Position numbers and translations under genes: made by a program. A stretch of 64,000 bases of DNA from NCBI GenBank assembly GCA_008828725.1, contig MEHQ01001502.1:287870-351869 (forward strand), written 5' to 3'. The notes beneath the pieces are model-generated. The model had not been told where the DNA came from. It searched no databases and worked only from the letters and a program-made list of their open reading frames with translations. Numbering within the stretch: position 1 is the first letter of the stretch; every line of letters starts with the position of its first letter. Of this stretch, positions 27,701 to 39,700 are shown in pieces. The stretch comes from Saccharina japonica (Eukaryota > Sar > Phaeophyceae > Laminariales > Laminariaceae).

Positions 27701-30700
27701 ATGATGGGCTGGCCCACTGCGCTCCCTGTTGGCTTCGTGCAAGCTCACTCCACACAGGTCCTCTCCTTGCACAATGCGGGCAAAAACCAATATTTGTGGA
27801 GGCACTGAACGATGTACCACACCATGAAGCGAACCGAATTCAGAGGTTGTCGACACCTTTTGGGGTCTGCTATGATATAACACTCTGCCTGTACCGAAAT
27901 ATAAGCCCATTTTATACATTAATATTCGATAAAAAGTTTCTTATATTTCGGGACAGAGTGGTAATGTTCAATGTCTCCACAAGGATAGTATTAATTACTA
28001 CGCTCACGCTATCCAAGGGGGGGGGTCTCGGTCACCATGCCATTAATCATCCATGACGAGGTCGGCAGGTTAGGACCCACAAAATCTAGAGAAGCAGTAG
28101 ATGGTGATCTGTCCGATCTGTGATTGTTTTTGTTTTTGTTTTTTCACTTTTTCTTGGATCGGGGCTGTTCACCACAGGGGTCGAGGCAAAACCTGGTGTA
28201 CAACCGTAACGGGGAAATCGTCTACCCCGCCGCGTGCGCCGGAGTTGTGCTGACCAAGTGCACTTTGCCGCAGAAGCACAGGCAGAGATACAACCTCGAC
28301 CACACACAGGTATGAAGATGATGATGGTGATTATGGTGATTATGATTGATGTGATGCGTGGTGATGGTAGTGATGGTGGTGATGATAGTGATGATGGTGG
28401 TGGTGGTGGTGGTGATGGCGCTAGTGATGATGACGATGACGATGATGATGATGATGATGATGATGATGAAGATGATGGTGGTGATGATGAGGATGATAAT
28501 GGTAATTATGATGATGGTGATTCATAAAATCCGATGACACAGGTTGAAAATTGTAGGCAATTGAGTAGATGAGGCGTATAGAGGAAGACGGCAGTTATGT
28601 TCCGATATCGGCTCTCCTTCGGTCTTCGTCCTTGCATCATACTACCACGCGGTTGCGGCGTGAATACGACAGGGATGAGTCCGCAGCAACGTTTTCTCGG
28701 TATATACAGGCTGTTATCGTTGATCCGTGCGGTTCAGGCTATCGTACATCAGGAGTGCCTGTGTTCAGCGAAAGGTGGTTTCTCCGTCGTTGTCTTGCGG
28801 TAGAGAGCATCAGCAAAACATGTATATACGATTCGCATCCCCCATCAGATGTTCTCCTCCACCGTTAATTTCCCCCCCACTCCCTGCTCTGTCTCGAAAG
28901 GGATCCGTGGTCAATGGACAAACGACTAGGGCAAACAACAAATAAATCCACCCCGTACCCGCGCCCCCACGACATCTGTCTCTTTACAACTCTTCGAATA
29001 AAAAAAGGCTATCACGTGCTTGGCGATGCACCCCGACAAAGCACACGTCGCCACGGGACAGGGAGGCCCTTCCCCGTTCGTCGTCGTGTGGAACTCGGCG
29101 TGCGATGCTACCAAGACGAAGGCCCGGCTGCAGCTGGGGGAAGACAAGAAAGGCGTCTCGCAGGTGAGTTTAGTCGAGGGCGGAGTAACTTCTGCAGTTG
29201 TCTCGGTCTCCTAGTAAGAAACCGGGATACTGGCCTAATACGGCTAGATTGACAGATTTCTTGTTTAAGGGTGTGTTCCATAAAATTTTCTGCGTTCCCC
29301 CTCGCGGTTTTATTGTTTTTCCTTTGATTTTTCTCTCTAGGATTCTTGTGGGGCTCGTTTTCATAATAGGGCTGGTACTACTTTGGCACTTTGGTGTACG
29401 TGCAAAGGAGGTGGAGCTCGTGAAAAAACGAATTGATTATGATGTGTGCTATTAATATGTACGAAAGGCATGCCTTGTATCACTCTTTGACCAAATATTC
29501 ATGACTGACTATCACTGACTATCACTGACTATTACTGACTATTGCTGGATATTACTGACTAGTACTGACTGTTACTGGCCAATACTGACTATTACCGACT
29601 ATTGCTAACTGTTACTGATTATTACTAACTATTACTGACTATAACTGACTATTACTTACTATTACTGACTAATAGTATACTCATCAAATAATTAAGAGTA
29701 TGATGAGCCCAGACAGGCGAGGTTGATGCTGAATCTGAAACATGAATGCCTCGGGTACGAGTAATAAATTGCAGTTTTTTTTTCTTGGGATGTTTCTGGG
29801 TGGTCGATGTTGAAGCTCGTCAACCATTGCTGCACGTTGTCGGATGGACAACAATGACGATTCTTATCATTATTGCGTTTGCTATCCGTGTGAGCTTCAT
29901 CGTTGATCACCTTGAAAACAAAACGTATCCCGAAAGAAGATAACCAATAATAATATACATACTCGTAAATATTTGTATTGTACTTCCAGGAGGATACTTG
30001 TAACTGTCGTCAACTTGTGTGTGTTGATGGATCCCGATCGACCGATCCCTGCAGCCATATCGAACGAGACCCATCCTTTTCGGCGTCGAGTAAATTAAAA
30101 CAAGTCTGGACGAAACTATAAACTCCGTTTGTACTCTGCAGTTATTATCAAACGTATATTATATTACCGGCCAAAGTGGAAACAAATTCTTTAATGGCTT
30201 ACTCGAGGTATGCTTTTCTTTTTTACTTTCAGGTCTGCTTCAGCGCCGACGGGAATCTGCTGGCCGTCGCGTGCGAAGACAAAGGCCACACGGTCATGGT
30301 ATTCCGCTGGAAGGAAGGGTCACTGAGATGCCAGGCCCGTCTCGGTGTGAAGAAGGCGCTGTCGCTGTGCTTCAGCCTCAACGCCAACGAGTTGGTAGCC
30401 GCTGGGCACAAGCACTTTAAGGTACTGTACGAGGAGTAGCTTGCAGGGCTTTGGGGGGCTTGGTCGTAGCTCCAGGGAGGGACATCGTTGCTATTGTTGT
30501 TGCTTGATCACTGCAGGGTAGATGTTGGCCGTAGCACTTGTAGAAAATATACTTCCGGCCCAATATAATATGTATACAGCCGAACCCTGACCCTAACCCT
30601 AACGATATTATCATTCCTACTGATGAAAACAATATCCCCGTGTGCACGGTTTTGTGCTTTGCTGTCTGGGGGCTTTTTTGCAATGACATTTCGGGTTGTG

Positions 30701-33700
30701 ATGACCCGCTGCAACACTCGAGACGTTCCCCTCTCCTCGCTACCAACTGTTAAATAATAGGTTTGGACACTGTCGGGAGGCGGGCTGATGCAGGGAAAGC
30801 GAGGGCTGTTCGGCTCTGGGTCAAAGGTGAATACTAGGGCTGTGGGTTATTAGTGGCTGATTATAAGTCGCCAGCTAGATACATGGTTGGCTAGGTGTTA
30901 CAGTTTGTCGCGTACGGTAGATTTGCGGAGCTCTGCGTCTTCGCCTCGGACTGCCTCGTTTGTGGCTCGAAGTGTGTAGTTCTGTAGTGAAGACTAAAAG
31001 TAAGTTGTTACGGGAGGCCATAGTAATAGTAGTACATAGTAATCAGAACCCACGATGGAGCCAAACATCTTGCATCCCCCCTAATGTTTACACAACCATA
31101 TGTTGTTCTGATTACCGTATGTGTTCCCCCACAATAGTTGGCTTGCTTCGTCAACCAACTAATAGCAACTAGCCGTGAAGTCGGGCCAACTCGCAGCCCT
31201 ACTGTATTAACAGCTTACTGTAATACGCCACCGGTGGCAAAAACATACGGAGATTCTGCTACAATTGTAGAAGCGCTGAATCCCCCACACATCGGTTTCA
31301 GACGCCCGATGCCGAGGTCTAGATAATTCAGAGCAAACGTATTCCTGGTCTGGCTGAGCTGTATGAGCTACCTGATGCTGCCAGGTGGTAGCCGTACTAC
31401 GAAGAGTTTATTTTGTCACCCCTTGGCAAGCCAAGGAGCAAAACAAAGGCTCGCGCGCCTCATTGTTTTCTGCATGCTGTAGCAACATGTTTGCTGGGTT
31501 GTGCCTGAGCTACGTATAAATAATATGTACAACATTTCATAACGGCAGGTTAAGATTTACAATAGATGATCTAGATCGTGATCTGTTCAATGATCTAGAT
31601 CGTCATCTGTCCAGTAATCTATATCGTGATCTGTCCGATGATCTAGATCGTGATCTGTCTGATGATCTAGATCGTGATCTGTATCCGATGATGACCTAGG
31701 TCGTGATATGTCTGATTATCTAGATCGTGATCTGTCCGATGATGATCTAGATCGTGATCTGTATCCGATGATATAGATCGTGATCTGTCCGATGGTGATC
31801 TAGATGGTGATCTGTCAATATAGATGATCTAGATCATGATCTGTCCGATGATCTAGATCGTGATTTGTCTGATGATGATCTAGATCGTGATCTGTTTGAT
31901 GACCTAGATCGTGATCTGTCTGATGATCTAGATCGTGATCTGTCTGATGATCTAGATCGTGGTCTGTCTGATGGTTGAAATGTTTTTACAAATGGTTGGT
32001 AAATTGCGGGGAGGGGAACTCTCCTCTATGGGGCTACTTGCGGGGTATGACACGGCCAGTGTGCGGCCAGTATATGGTTTCAAAGGTGGACACAAAAAAA
32101 TACGTACATACGTAAGCATTGGAACTGATGCCTCCTAAACTCACACCGGTGTGTACGCGCGATCGTTGTATCACACACAGCCTGCAAATATAAGTTTTGA
32201 CGAAAGCCTCGATCTCACAGCTGTTGGTTTTGATTTTAAGAAAATACAACATGCCGGAGTGCGGCCAAGCGGGAATCGAATCATGGAAACCCTCTCGGTC
32301 GATTTACACACTTGCGTAGGAATGTGCGCAGCGGTATAACAAGCATCGATCCGATTCCCTCCCCCTCTTCACCTGCTGTGTTAGGGATGTGACTTGGCTC
32401 AGTGTACGTCGCAGACCAGTTGTTAGTTGGCTAGGTATGCCTTACAGTAGTTCGGCAGTTTGCGAAGAACGGCGTCTTTGCATCTGTCTGGCGCGTGTTT
32501 TGACTCGACGCGTGTTTTTTGTTATCATTTTTGTTGCGTTTGGCACCCGACAATGACCACTCATAAGCACATTGATAAAAACCGAGCCAGTTTGTCGGCT
32601 CACTTTGCCACCCAACTAATAACTACCGTAGCCGTCCAATACATGAAGTACAGCCAAACTCACAGCCTTGCGGTTTTTTTCCTTGCTTGTGGATGCCGCC
32701 GCCTCGATCAGGTCCAAGCTCTCACGTGTGCCGCGGCGATATCAAATGGCGAGGGAGGGTCTTCCTTCGTACTCGGCGGATCAAGCGGTAACCTGTTAAA
32801 GTGAGGACCCTAGATATGTTACTACAGACACGTGCTACGATAGAGGTATAAGGTATACCTTTTTTTGGCGGAAACGTTTTCTGGATGACCTATTAAAGGC
32901 TCCTTAACCCTAAATCGCCGGAATTTCGTTCTTGTGTTGCAGAATGTTTTATTTTTTACGTAGGACATGGGATTGGTCATGGCGTTGCACTTTTATTTTC
33001 CTCCAAAATCAGATATGGACTTACTACTAAATAGTATATATTACTTACTATTTCTATGTATTACTTACTATTAGTATGTAATACTTACTATTAATATTTA
33101 GTATTTTACTACTTACTATTAGTATATATTACTTACTATTTGTATATATTACTTACCATTTGTATGTATTTATTACTATTAGTATAGACCTCCTCAAGTG
33201 TGGAGCCTCAGAAAAATCTGTAACATGGTGTCCAAATCGATCGTAGCATGCGTCTACACTGCCGTATTACTTACCAATCTGCTAACAAAACAGACTTAAG
33301 CCGCGAAGAGCCATATAAACATCATCATCATAATGATCATCACTGCACAGCGGTATCAAAACATAAAATATAACTACTGTAGTTGGCGATTCATGGTCAG
33401 CCAACTCAACAATACTACCACATGTATTCAGTCGATACCCTGAGCTAAGATCACGCCTTGGCCTAAGCAGAAACACGCGCTCTTAACTTAACTTTGCTCT
33501 TATCTTTAGTGGTAACTATATAGCTTTTAGCATAAATGGGACAAGCCGTTTTTTTACCGCACTTAACTCCAGACTGCTCCTATTTTGGGGCGCTCTTAAT
33601 TCTGGGTACCCACTTTCATATACCGTTCCATGTGTCGTTAACAGGCTCGAAGGGCGCAAGGTCTCTAGCGAGACCGAGGCGCACGAGGGTCCGGTGTACG

Positions 33701-36700
33701 CGATATACGCCTACCCTTCTCCCGACGGGTCTGGCACGTGCCTTATCACCGGCGGAGGCGACGGGAAAATCAAAACCTGGGACTCCGAGGTATGAGACAT
33801 GGTCCGACGTGTGCTAAAATAGAGGTAGCACTTTTTTGTCTGATTTTTTTTCTGAGCGATCGGTCTCCTTAACCCAAAATGGTCTGGTCTTTCATTCTTG
33901 TGTTGCGATATTTTTCGTCGTTTACTTGGGCCATGGGATTAATTGTTCATCGGGTATGATATGATGAGCACTTTTGTTTTTCTGTAAAATCAGTTTTTAG
34001 ACTACTGCAGGTATAGAGGTCCTCAAGAGACCGCCCTCAGAAGGCGAAAACATGGCCTGTATGCAGGTGCACCTCTATATACCGTAGCATGCGTCTTCCG
34101 TGACTTCTTCCCGGGGGACAGGGATAACCGTGGGACACGTGCTACGATAGATAGGGGTAGCCACAGCGATGCGCGCGCCTGGTACCTCGCTCTCTGAACC
34201 CTACAAGACTCTAACCGCATCAAGGAAATGTGCATTTTTTTAATTACGACGATGCACACACCACCACGCCGTGCAGCTCGCTCTCTGATTTTTCCAAGAC
34301 TCTTAAACCACATCCGGCAAGTAGCATGTGATACTTTCAACGATCCCTCACGCCTTGTCTGAATATTTCAAGACTCTACACCGCTTCTGTCACGCACTTA
34401 TATTTTTGTTTTCCATTTCAGTGATGCGCACGCTACGCCTTGCAGCTCGCTCCCTGAAGAATCCTTCAAGACGCTAGTCGCATCCGGCAAGTATCACTTA
34501 TGTATTGCAACCATGCGCGCGCCTCGCCTTTTTGCAGCTCGGCATGGTCAACGAGTTCGATCTCGTGGGGAGGCCGTACGTGTGCGGCGCCACATCCCGC
34601 GTTCGGTCGGTGTGCCTCAATGACCACTCAGACGGCAGAAAGATTCTCGTCGGGACGTCGTGCAGCGAGGTACGCACGAGGGGCAAATATCTGCCACTGT
34701 ATGATCTGTATGAACATGTATATATATGTGCACCGAACAAAAAACTCATATGAAAATGCGCGGGAGAACTGTTGTCACTGAAAAAGCGGTTGCCTGCAAC
34801 CATCGTGAAACAAAAAGCGAAACCGTACCGTCTTGGCCGCCGCAACATAACACCTCCTCCGATGTCGCGTGGTTAAGTCCAGTCTGATTGAAACACGTAC
34901 GAGTATGATTCGACTGAAACACATATGTGTGCGTGTCCTTCACATTATTATCCGTTATTTTTATAACCATCGTCACCCAGCACACCTATTAATAGTGTCC
35001 GTGCTGATTCTTCATCCTATATAGAGAGATACAAAACTCTGTGGTCACAAAACTACGACACAGAAATAGATGTGATCAGACATAACGCGAGCGTAGCTTA
35101 GTATCACTTGTTCGAGACAATTGGTTGTCATGACACTATCTCGACCGAACCGCGATTCTGGCCCTGTGTGTTTAGATTCTAGAAATTTCTGCCAGCGACG
35201 GCGCGGACGTGAATGGAGGGGACTGCCTGATCAGGGGACACTTCCGCGATCAGCTCTGGGGACTAGCGGCGCATCCAGCGAAGGTGGGTGGAGCGTGAGG
35301 GTACACCAGGCAATTAAAACTGTAACGAACAATGGCTGCCAATACCCCCCCAACTTATACGAGTATCACAAACGGAAAACAAAAATAATCTGAACGAATA
35401 CTACCACGCTGGACGGACACGTAATTTGCACCGTTTGAGGTTGATGCTGATGTTCAAACGGTTCTTATACTTAAGTTGCATTGGCTGGTTGACGAAGATA
35501 AACACTACTGTAATTTCGCACGAATGCTGGGGGCCATGGTAATAGTAATACCGGCATATTGTGGGGTAAATAAAAACAGGTATCTCCCTATGCTTAGACA
35601 CCGTATATGGCTCTGATTGCTATGCTCTCTCGTACATTAGTTTCGCAGTTCAGATACACGATATATATAGCATATTGGCGAACCCGAATACCTTACGCAC
35701 ATTACTGTTCTGCTGCACTCACTCGTCCTTTTGTTTATCTCCATCTACGGAAACGAATACGAGCTGGAACGATGCTTTTCGAAAGCACGTCAGTCGGACT
35801 CTCGGTTTTGGACTATGCACACACCATCAGAACATTTGATCTTAAACGCGGATAGCGACCAATGATGATGCCGAGACGTATTGCCAAACCTCAGGAGGGC
35901 TGTTGAGTTGGCTGGAAAATTAGTCGCCGACTAGTTTTTGTAGTTGGCTAGGTACTACAGTTAGTAGCGCGCGTGCGGATATTCACGGAGTTGTATGCTG
36001 TACGTATAGATAGGTCTTTGTACCTCGCTGGCACTTTTGTTGCCCGGATAGTGTTTTTTTTTAGTTATTCTTTTATTGGTCAACACTAAATGGAATTATG
36101 TTAAGTCGGCTCACTTTTGCCACACCCAGCTAATCCAACTAGTATACTAGCCATCAAGTCCAGCCAAGGCATGCCTTCCTTCGCCAGTCAACAAATAACT
36201 ACCCATCAAGTCCACGCAAGGCATGCCTTATTTCACCAAACAACTAGTATTTAGATGTGAACCCCGGCCAAGGCACGCCTTTCCTCGCCACCGAGCTACT
36301 ACCTAGCTGGGAAGTCGAGGCACCTCGCAACCCTATCGAATGGGATTCGAAGTCATAGCCCTAACGATTTGTTGTCACCCAACTCACAGCTCGAACGGTA
36401 CGGGGTAATTACCGCGTGGTTCCTCGTATGAGGAGTATAGTAGTAGTCAGTAATAGTCAGTAATAGTCAGTGATAGTCAGTAATAGCCAGTAATAGTCAG
36501 TAATAGTCAGTGATAGCCACTAATAGTCAGTGATAGTCATTAATGGTCAGTAATAGTCAGTAACAGTCAGTAATTGTCAGCAATAGTCAGCAACAGTCAG
36601 CAACAGTCAGTCAGAAATAGTCAGTAAATACTCGTAATCAGTAATAGTCACTGTTAGTCAGCAGTAGTCACTAATAGTCACTAATAGTCACTAATAGTCA

Positions 36701-39700
36701 CTAATAGTCACTAATAGTCACTAATAGTAAATAATAGTCACTAGTAGTCATTCACAGTCAGTAATAGTCAGTGTGAAATACTTCCGCCAAAATGTGCTAC
36801 CTAACCCTATCCTACACCGGTGACAGGGACACCCCCCTTGCACAATGTGAGCACAATGCGAGCGTAAAACAAAATCCTTGTGGAGACACTGAACAGTGTA
36901 TGTAGCATAACCATTAAACAGCCGATTTTCCTAATTGAGAATTGCCTTTCCGATGAAAATGAAGATCGAAAATATTGTTTTTTTTAGTTCTAAGAGATGT
37001 ACTTCCCTCACAGTCATTTTTTTCACTGTAAACTATTGTCAGTTGTGACACCCGTCGATGACAAAAAAAAAAAAAACGAAATCGGCATCGGCAGTCTCAA
37101 GATATCGAAGATCCCAGAAAATCTGGATTTATGGGCGAGGTAACTTGCTCATAAATGCAAATTCCCTTAAATCCTCGATTTTACCAGCCTGTCAAGGTTG
37201 ATTTCATTTTTTTCTTTCGTGGACCGATACCTACCATCGAGGAACATATTTTCTAGGTAAAATTTTGGTCGCGAGCGAAATACAACTCTTAAACATTAAC
37301 AAAGTAGTAAAATCGATTTTCGTTCTCGTCGGAAAGGCAAATTCTCAATTAGGAAAATCGGCTGTTATTAGGTGCACCGAATCGAGAATTCAGAGGTTGT
37401 CGAAACCTTGTGGGGTTTGTTACGACAGTGTTCAATGTCCCCACAATGGTTGTTTTACGCCCACACTGTGTAAGGGGGAGGGGGTTCTCGGCCGCCTGTG
37501 TAGCAACGTGTCGTTACCAGTCACGCGTGGCGCTTGAATAAACAACCTACGCATGTACCTGATACGGTCGGTCTTACCCCGGAACTATTTTTTTTTTCGT
37601 GTATGTGGTGGGTTTTCCTCTCCTTGGACAGGCTGTGTACAGCAGCTCGGGCGACGAGGGGATGCTGAAAGAGTGGGATGCGACAGCTCTCGCGCTCAAG
37701 AGAGAAATCGACCTCGGAGGTAAGCCGAACAAACGCACACTAAGGCCGTTTCCTATGCGGTTCGATTTTTGAGCTTCAGATTATGGTCTGATCGATTTTT
37801 CAGCGACCTAGTTCGAAAATCGAAACAGTCTTCTTATGCGAGAAAACACGGATTTGTTGTATCATACGAGTACGTGCAGATATTTGAGCAAACGGCAAGA
37901 CCAACTGCTGTTGTTGTGGTCTGGCGCCGCGAAGAGACGCGCCGAGTGCGCTGTACTGGGCGTAGAACCCAAGCGTTCGGAGCCACGCTGGCTGCCTCTG
38001 GTCTGGCTTCGACGCGCCGAGTGCACTCGAGTCGACCTGTCTTGGTATTGATTTTGTATTTTGACACAACAAAGCATCCGAGCGTTGACTGTGTACTGTA
38101 TGTAAGTACTGCTGCTGCTGCTGCTGTAAAATCTACGAGTACGGAGAGGCGCGCGGCCGAGTGCGCTTCCCTTCGTACCTAGGCCCGAGCCCGCGCCAGC
38201 CGACTGCAGTTTGGCGACGGAGAGGCCCACCGATCGTCGGCTGCGCGTCGGGCGCGAAGCAACGTCGCTGTGTCACCATCCAACTCATCGATCTTGCTGC
38301 TGCTGCTGCTGCTTGCTTGCTGCCTGGATAACATCTTGAATTTAGAGACCATGCCATTTTTCGATTTGAAAATCTGATGACCCAAGTCGTCGGATTTTGG
38401 GCCAAAATCCGACGACTTGGGTCATCGGATTCTCAAATCGAAAAATTTCCGGTCAGATTTTGCATAATCGGACTGCATAGGACGGTGCTTTCGTTTTTGA
38501 GATCGAAAAACACAAATCTGAAGCTCGAAATCGAACCGCATAGGAAACGGCCTAAGCAGCGACGGTAGCAGAGGTGCACCACTTTTTTTTTCTCTGAAAG
38601 TGGGTCACTTGAGGAGCGCTCTTTTGTAGGAATATTGAAGTGTTACAAAAGTACCAGATGAACTATCCCATGGCCTGACTACACTACGAAAACTATCGCA
38701 ACACCAGAATGAAATCCGGACGATTTTGGGTTAAGGAGGCTTTACTAGGTCATTCAGAAAACGTTTCAGCCAAAAAAAGGTATACCTTGTACCTCTATCG
38801 TAGCACGCGTCCACAGTAAATACATACGGCACGAAAGGGATTGCACCAAACATTTTCTGCGGCTCGTCCTCAACCTGGGGTTCCTCTTCCTCTGTACCCC
38901 CCGCACCAAAAACCCTGACTTTGACAATCATGGAAAATAAACCCTATGAACCATGCCCTTTTTACGTATTACGGGCGACCATAGTAAATAGGACCTACGT
39001 GACACGCAAAAATCTATATTATTGCCTATTTTTAGTAACAATATTTGGTCCTATTTACTAGTATTTACTATGGTCCCCCGTAATCGGCGCTCTGTACTCT
39101 GTAGGCGTACATGCACCTACGCACGTACTTACGTACGTATTGTTTCTGTTCGGCTGTGTGCGTGCAGGATGGGTCCGCACCGTTCGGTACTCGCCCAACG
39201 GCTTGCTCATCGCGTGCGGCATGGGAGGGGATGCGGAGGCCTCGTTCCCTTGCGAAAAAGGAGCCAGCAGCAAGCGTCACTCTCCGAGGGAGGAAGACGG
39301 CACCATCAAGATAGTGTCTGGTGAGGGGCGTCGCTCGTGTACAGATTGATCCAAGAATACTTCACTCGGTCGTCGGACAGATCATCTACAGATAGATGGT
39401 CTACAGATAGAACATCTACAGATAGATCATATACAAATATATGATCTACAGATATATATATAGATCATCTACAGATAGATCATCCACAGATAGATCATCT
39501 ACAGATAAACCATCTACAGATATATCATTCTCAGATAGATCACCTTCAGATAGACCATCTACATATAGATCATCTACACATACGAACTAGATCACCTATA
39601 GATCATCTATAGATAGCTCATCTACAGATATATCACCTACGTATAGATCATCTAGATCCTAACCTGCCGTTATGAGATATTGTGCAGGATATTTATATTA

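Larger units (their letters stand above)
30422..32711. other. intron with repeats; expected linker exon not found
   Basis: Contains R7 copies (30850, 32395) and the GATC-rich minisatellite. The EML pattern predicts about 20 residues (FW...KKG.FG) here, but no candidate with phase 0 at both ends was recognised. Confidence 0.5.

Noticed and set aside
28234..28527. Poly-Asp frame after exon 28178
   Set aside because: The exon ends at the GTATGA donor at 28310; the rest is the GAT trinucleotide tract in the intron.
30586..30603. CCCTAACCCTAA as telomere-like repeat
   Set aside because: Only about two and a half units, not an array.
31560..31976. CRISPR-like spacing of repeats (also 39375-39655)
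   Set aside because: Continuous short minisatellite without unique spacers, inside a eukaryotic intron.
32460..32530. FAKNGVFASVWR frame as the missing EML linker exon
   Set aside because: The sequence is a copy of the dispersed repeat R7 also found at 4835, 30850 and 35908, so the resemblance to KKG.FG is coincidental.
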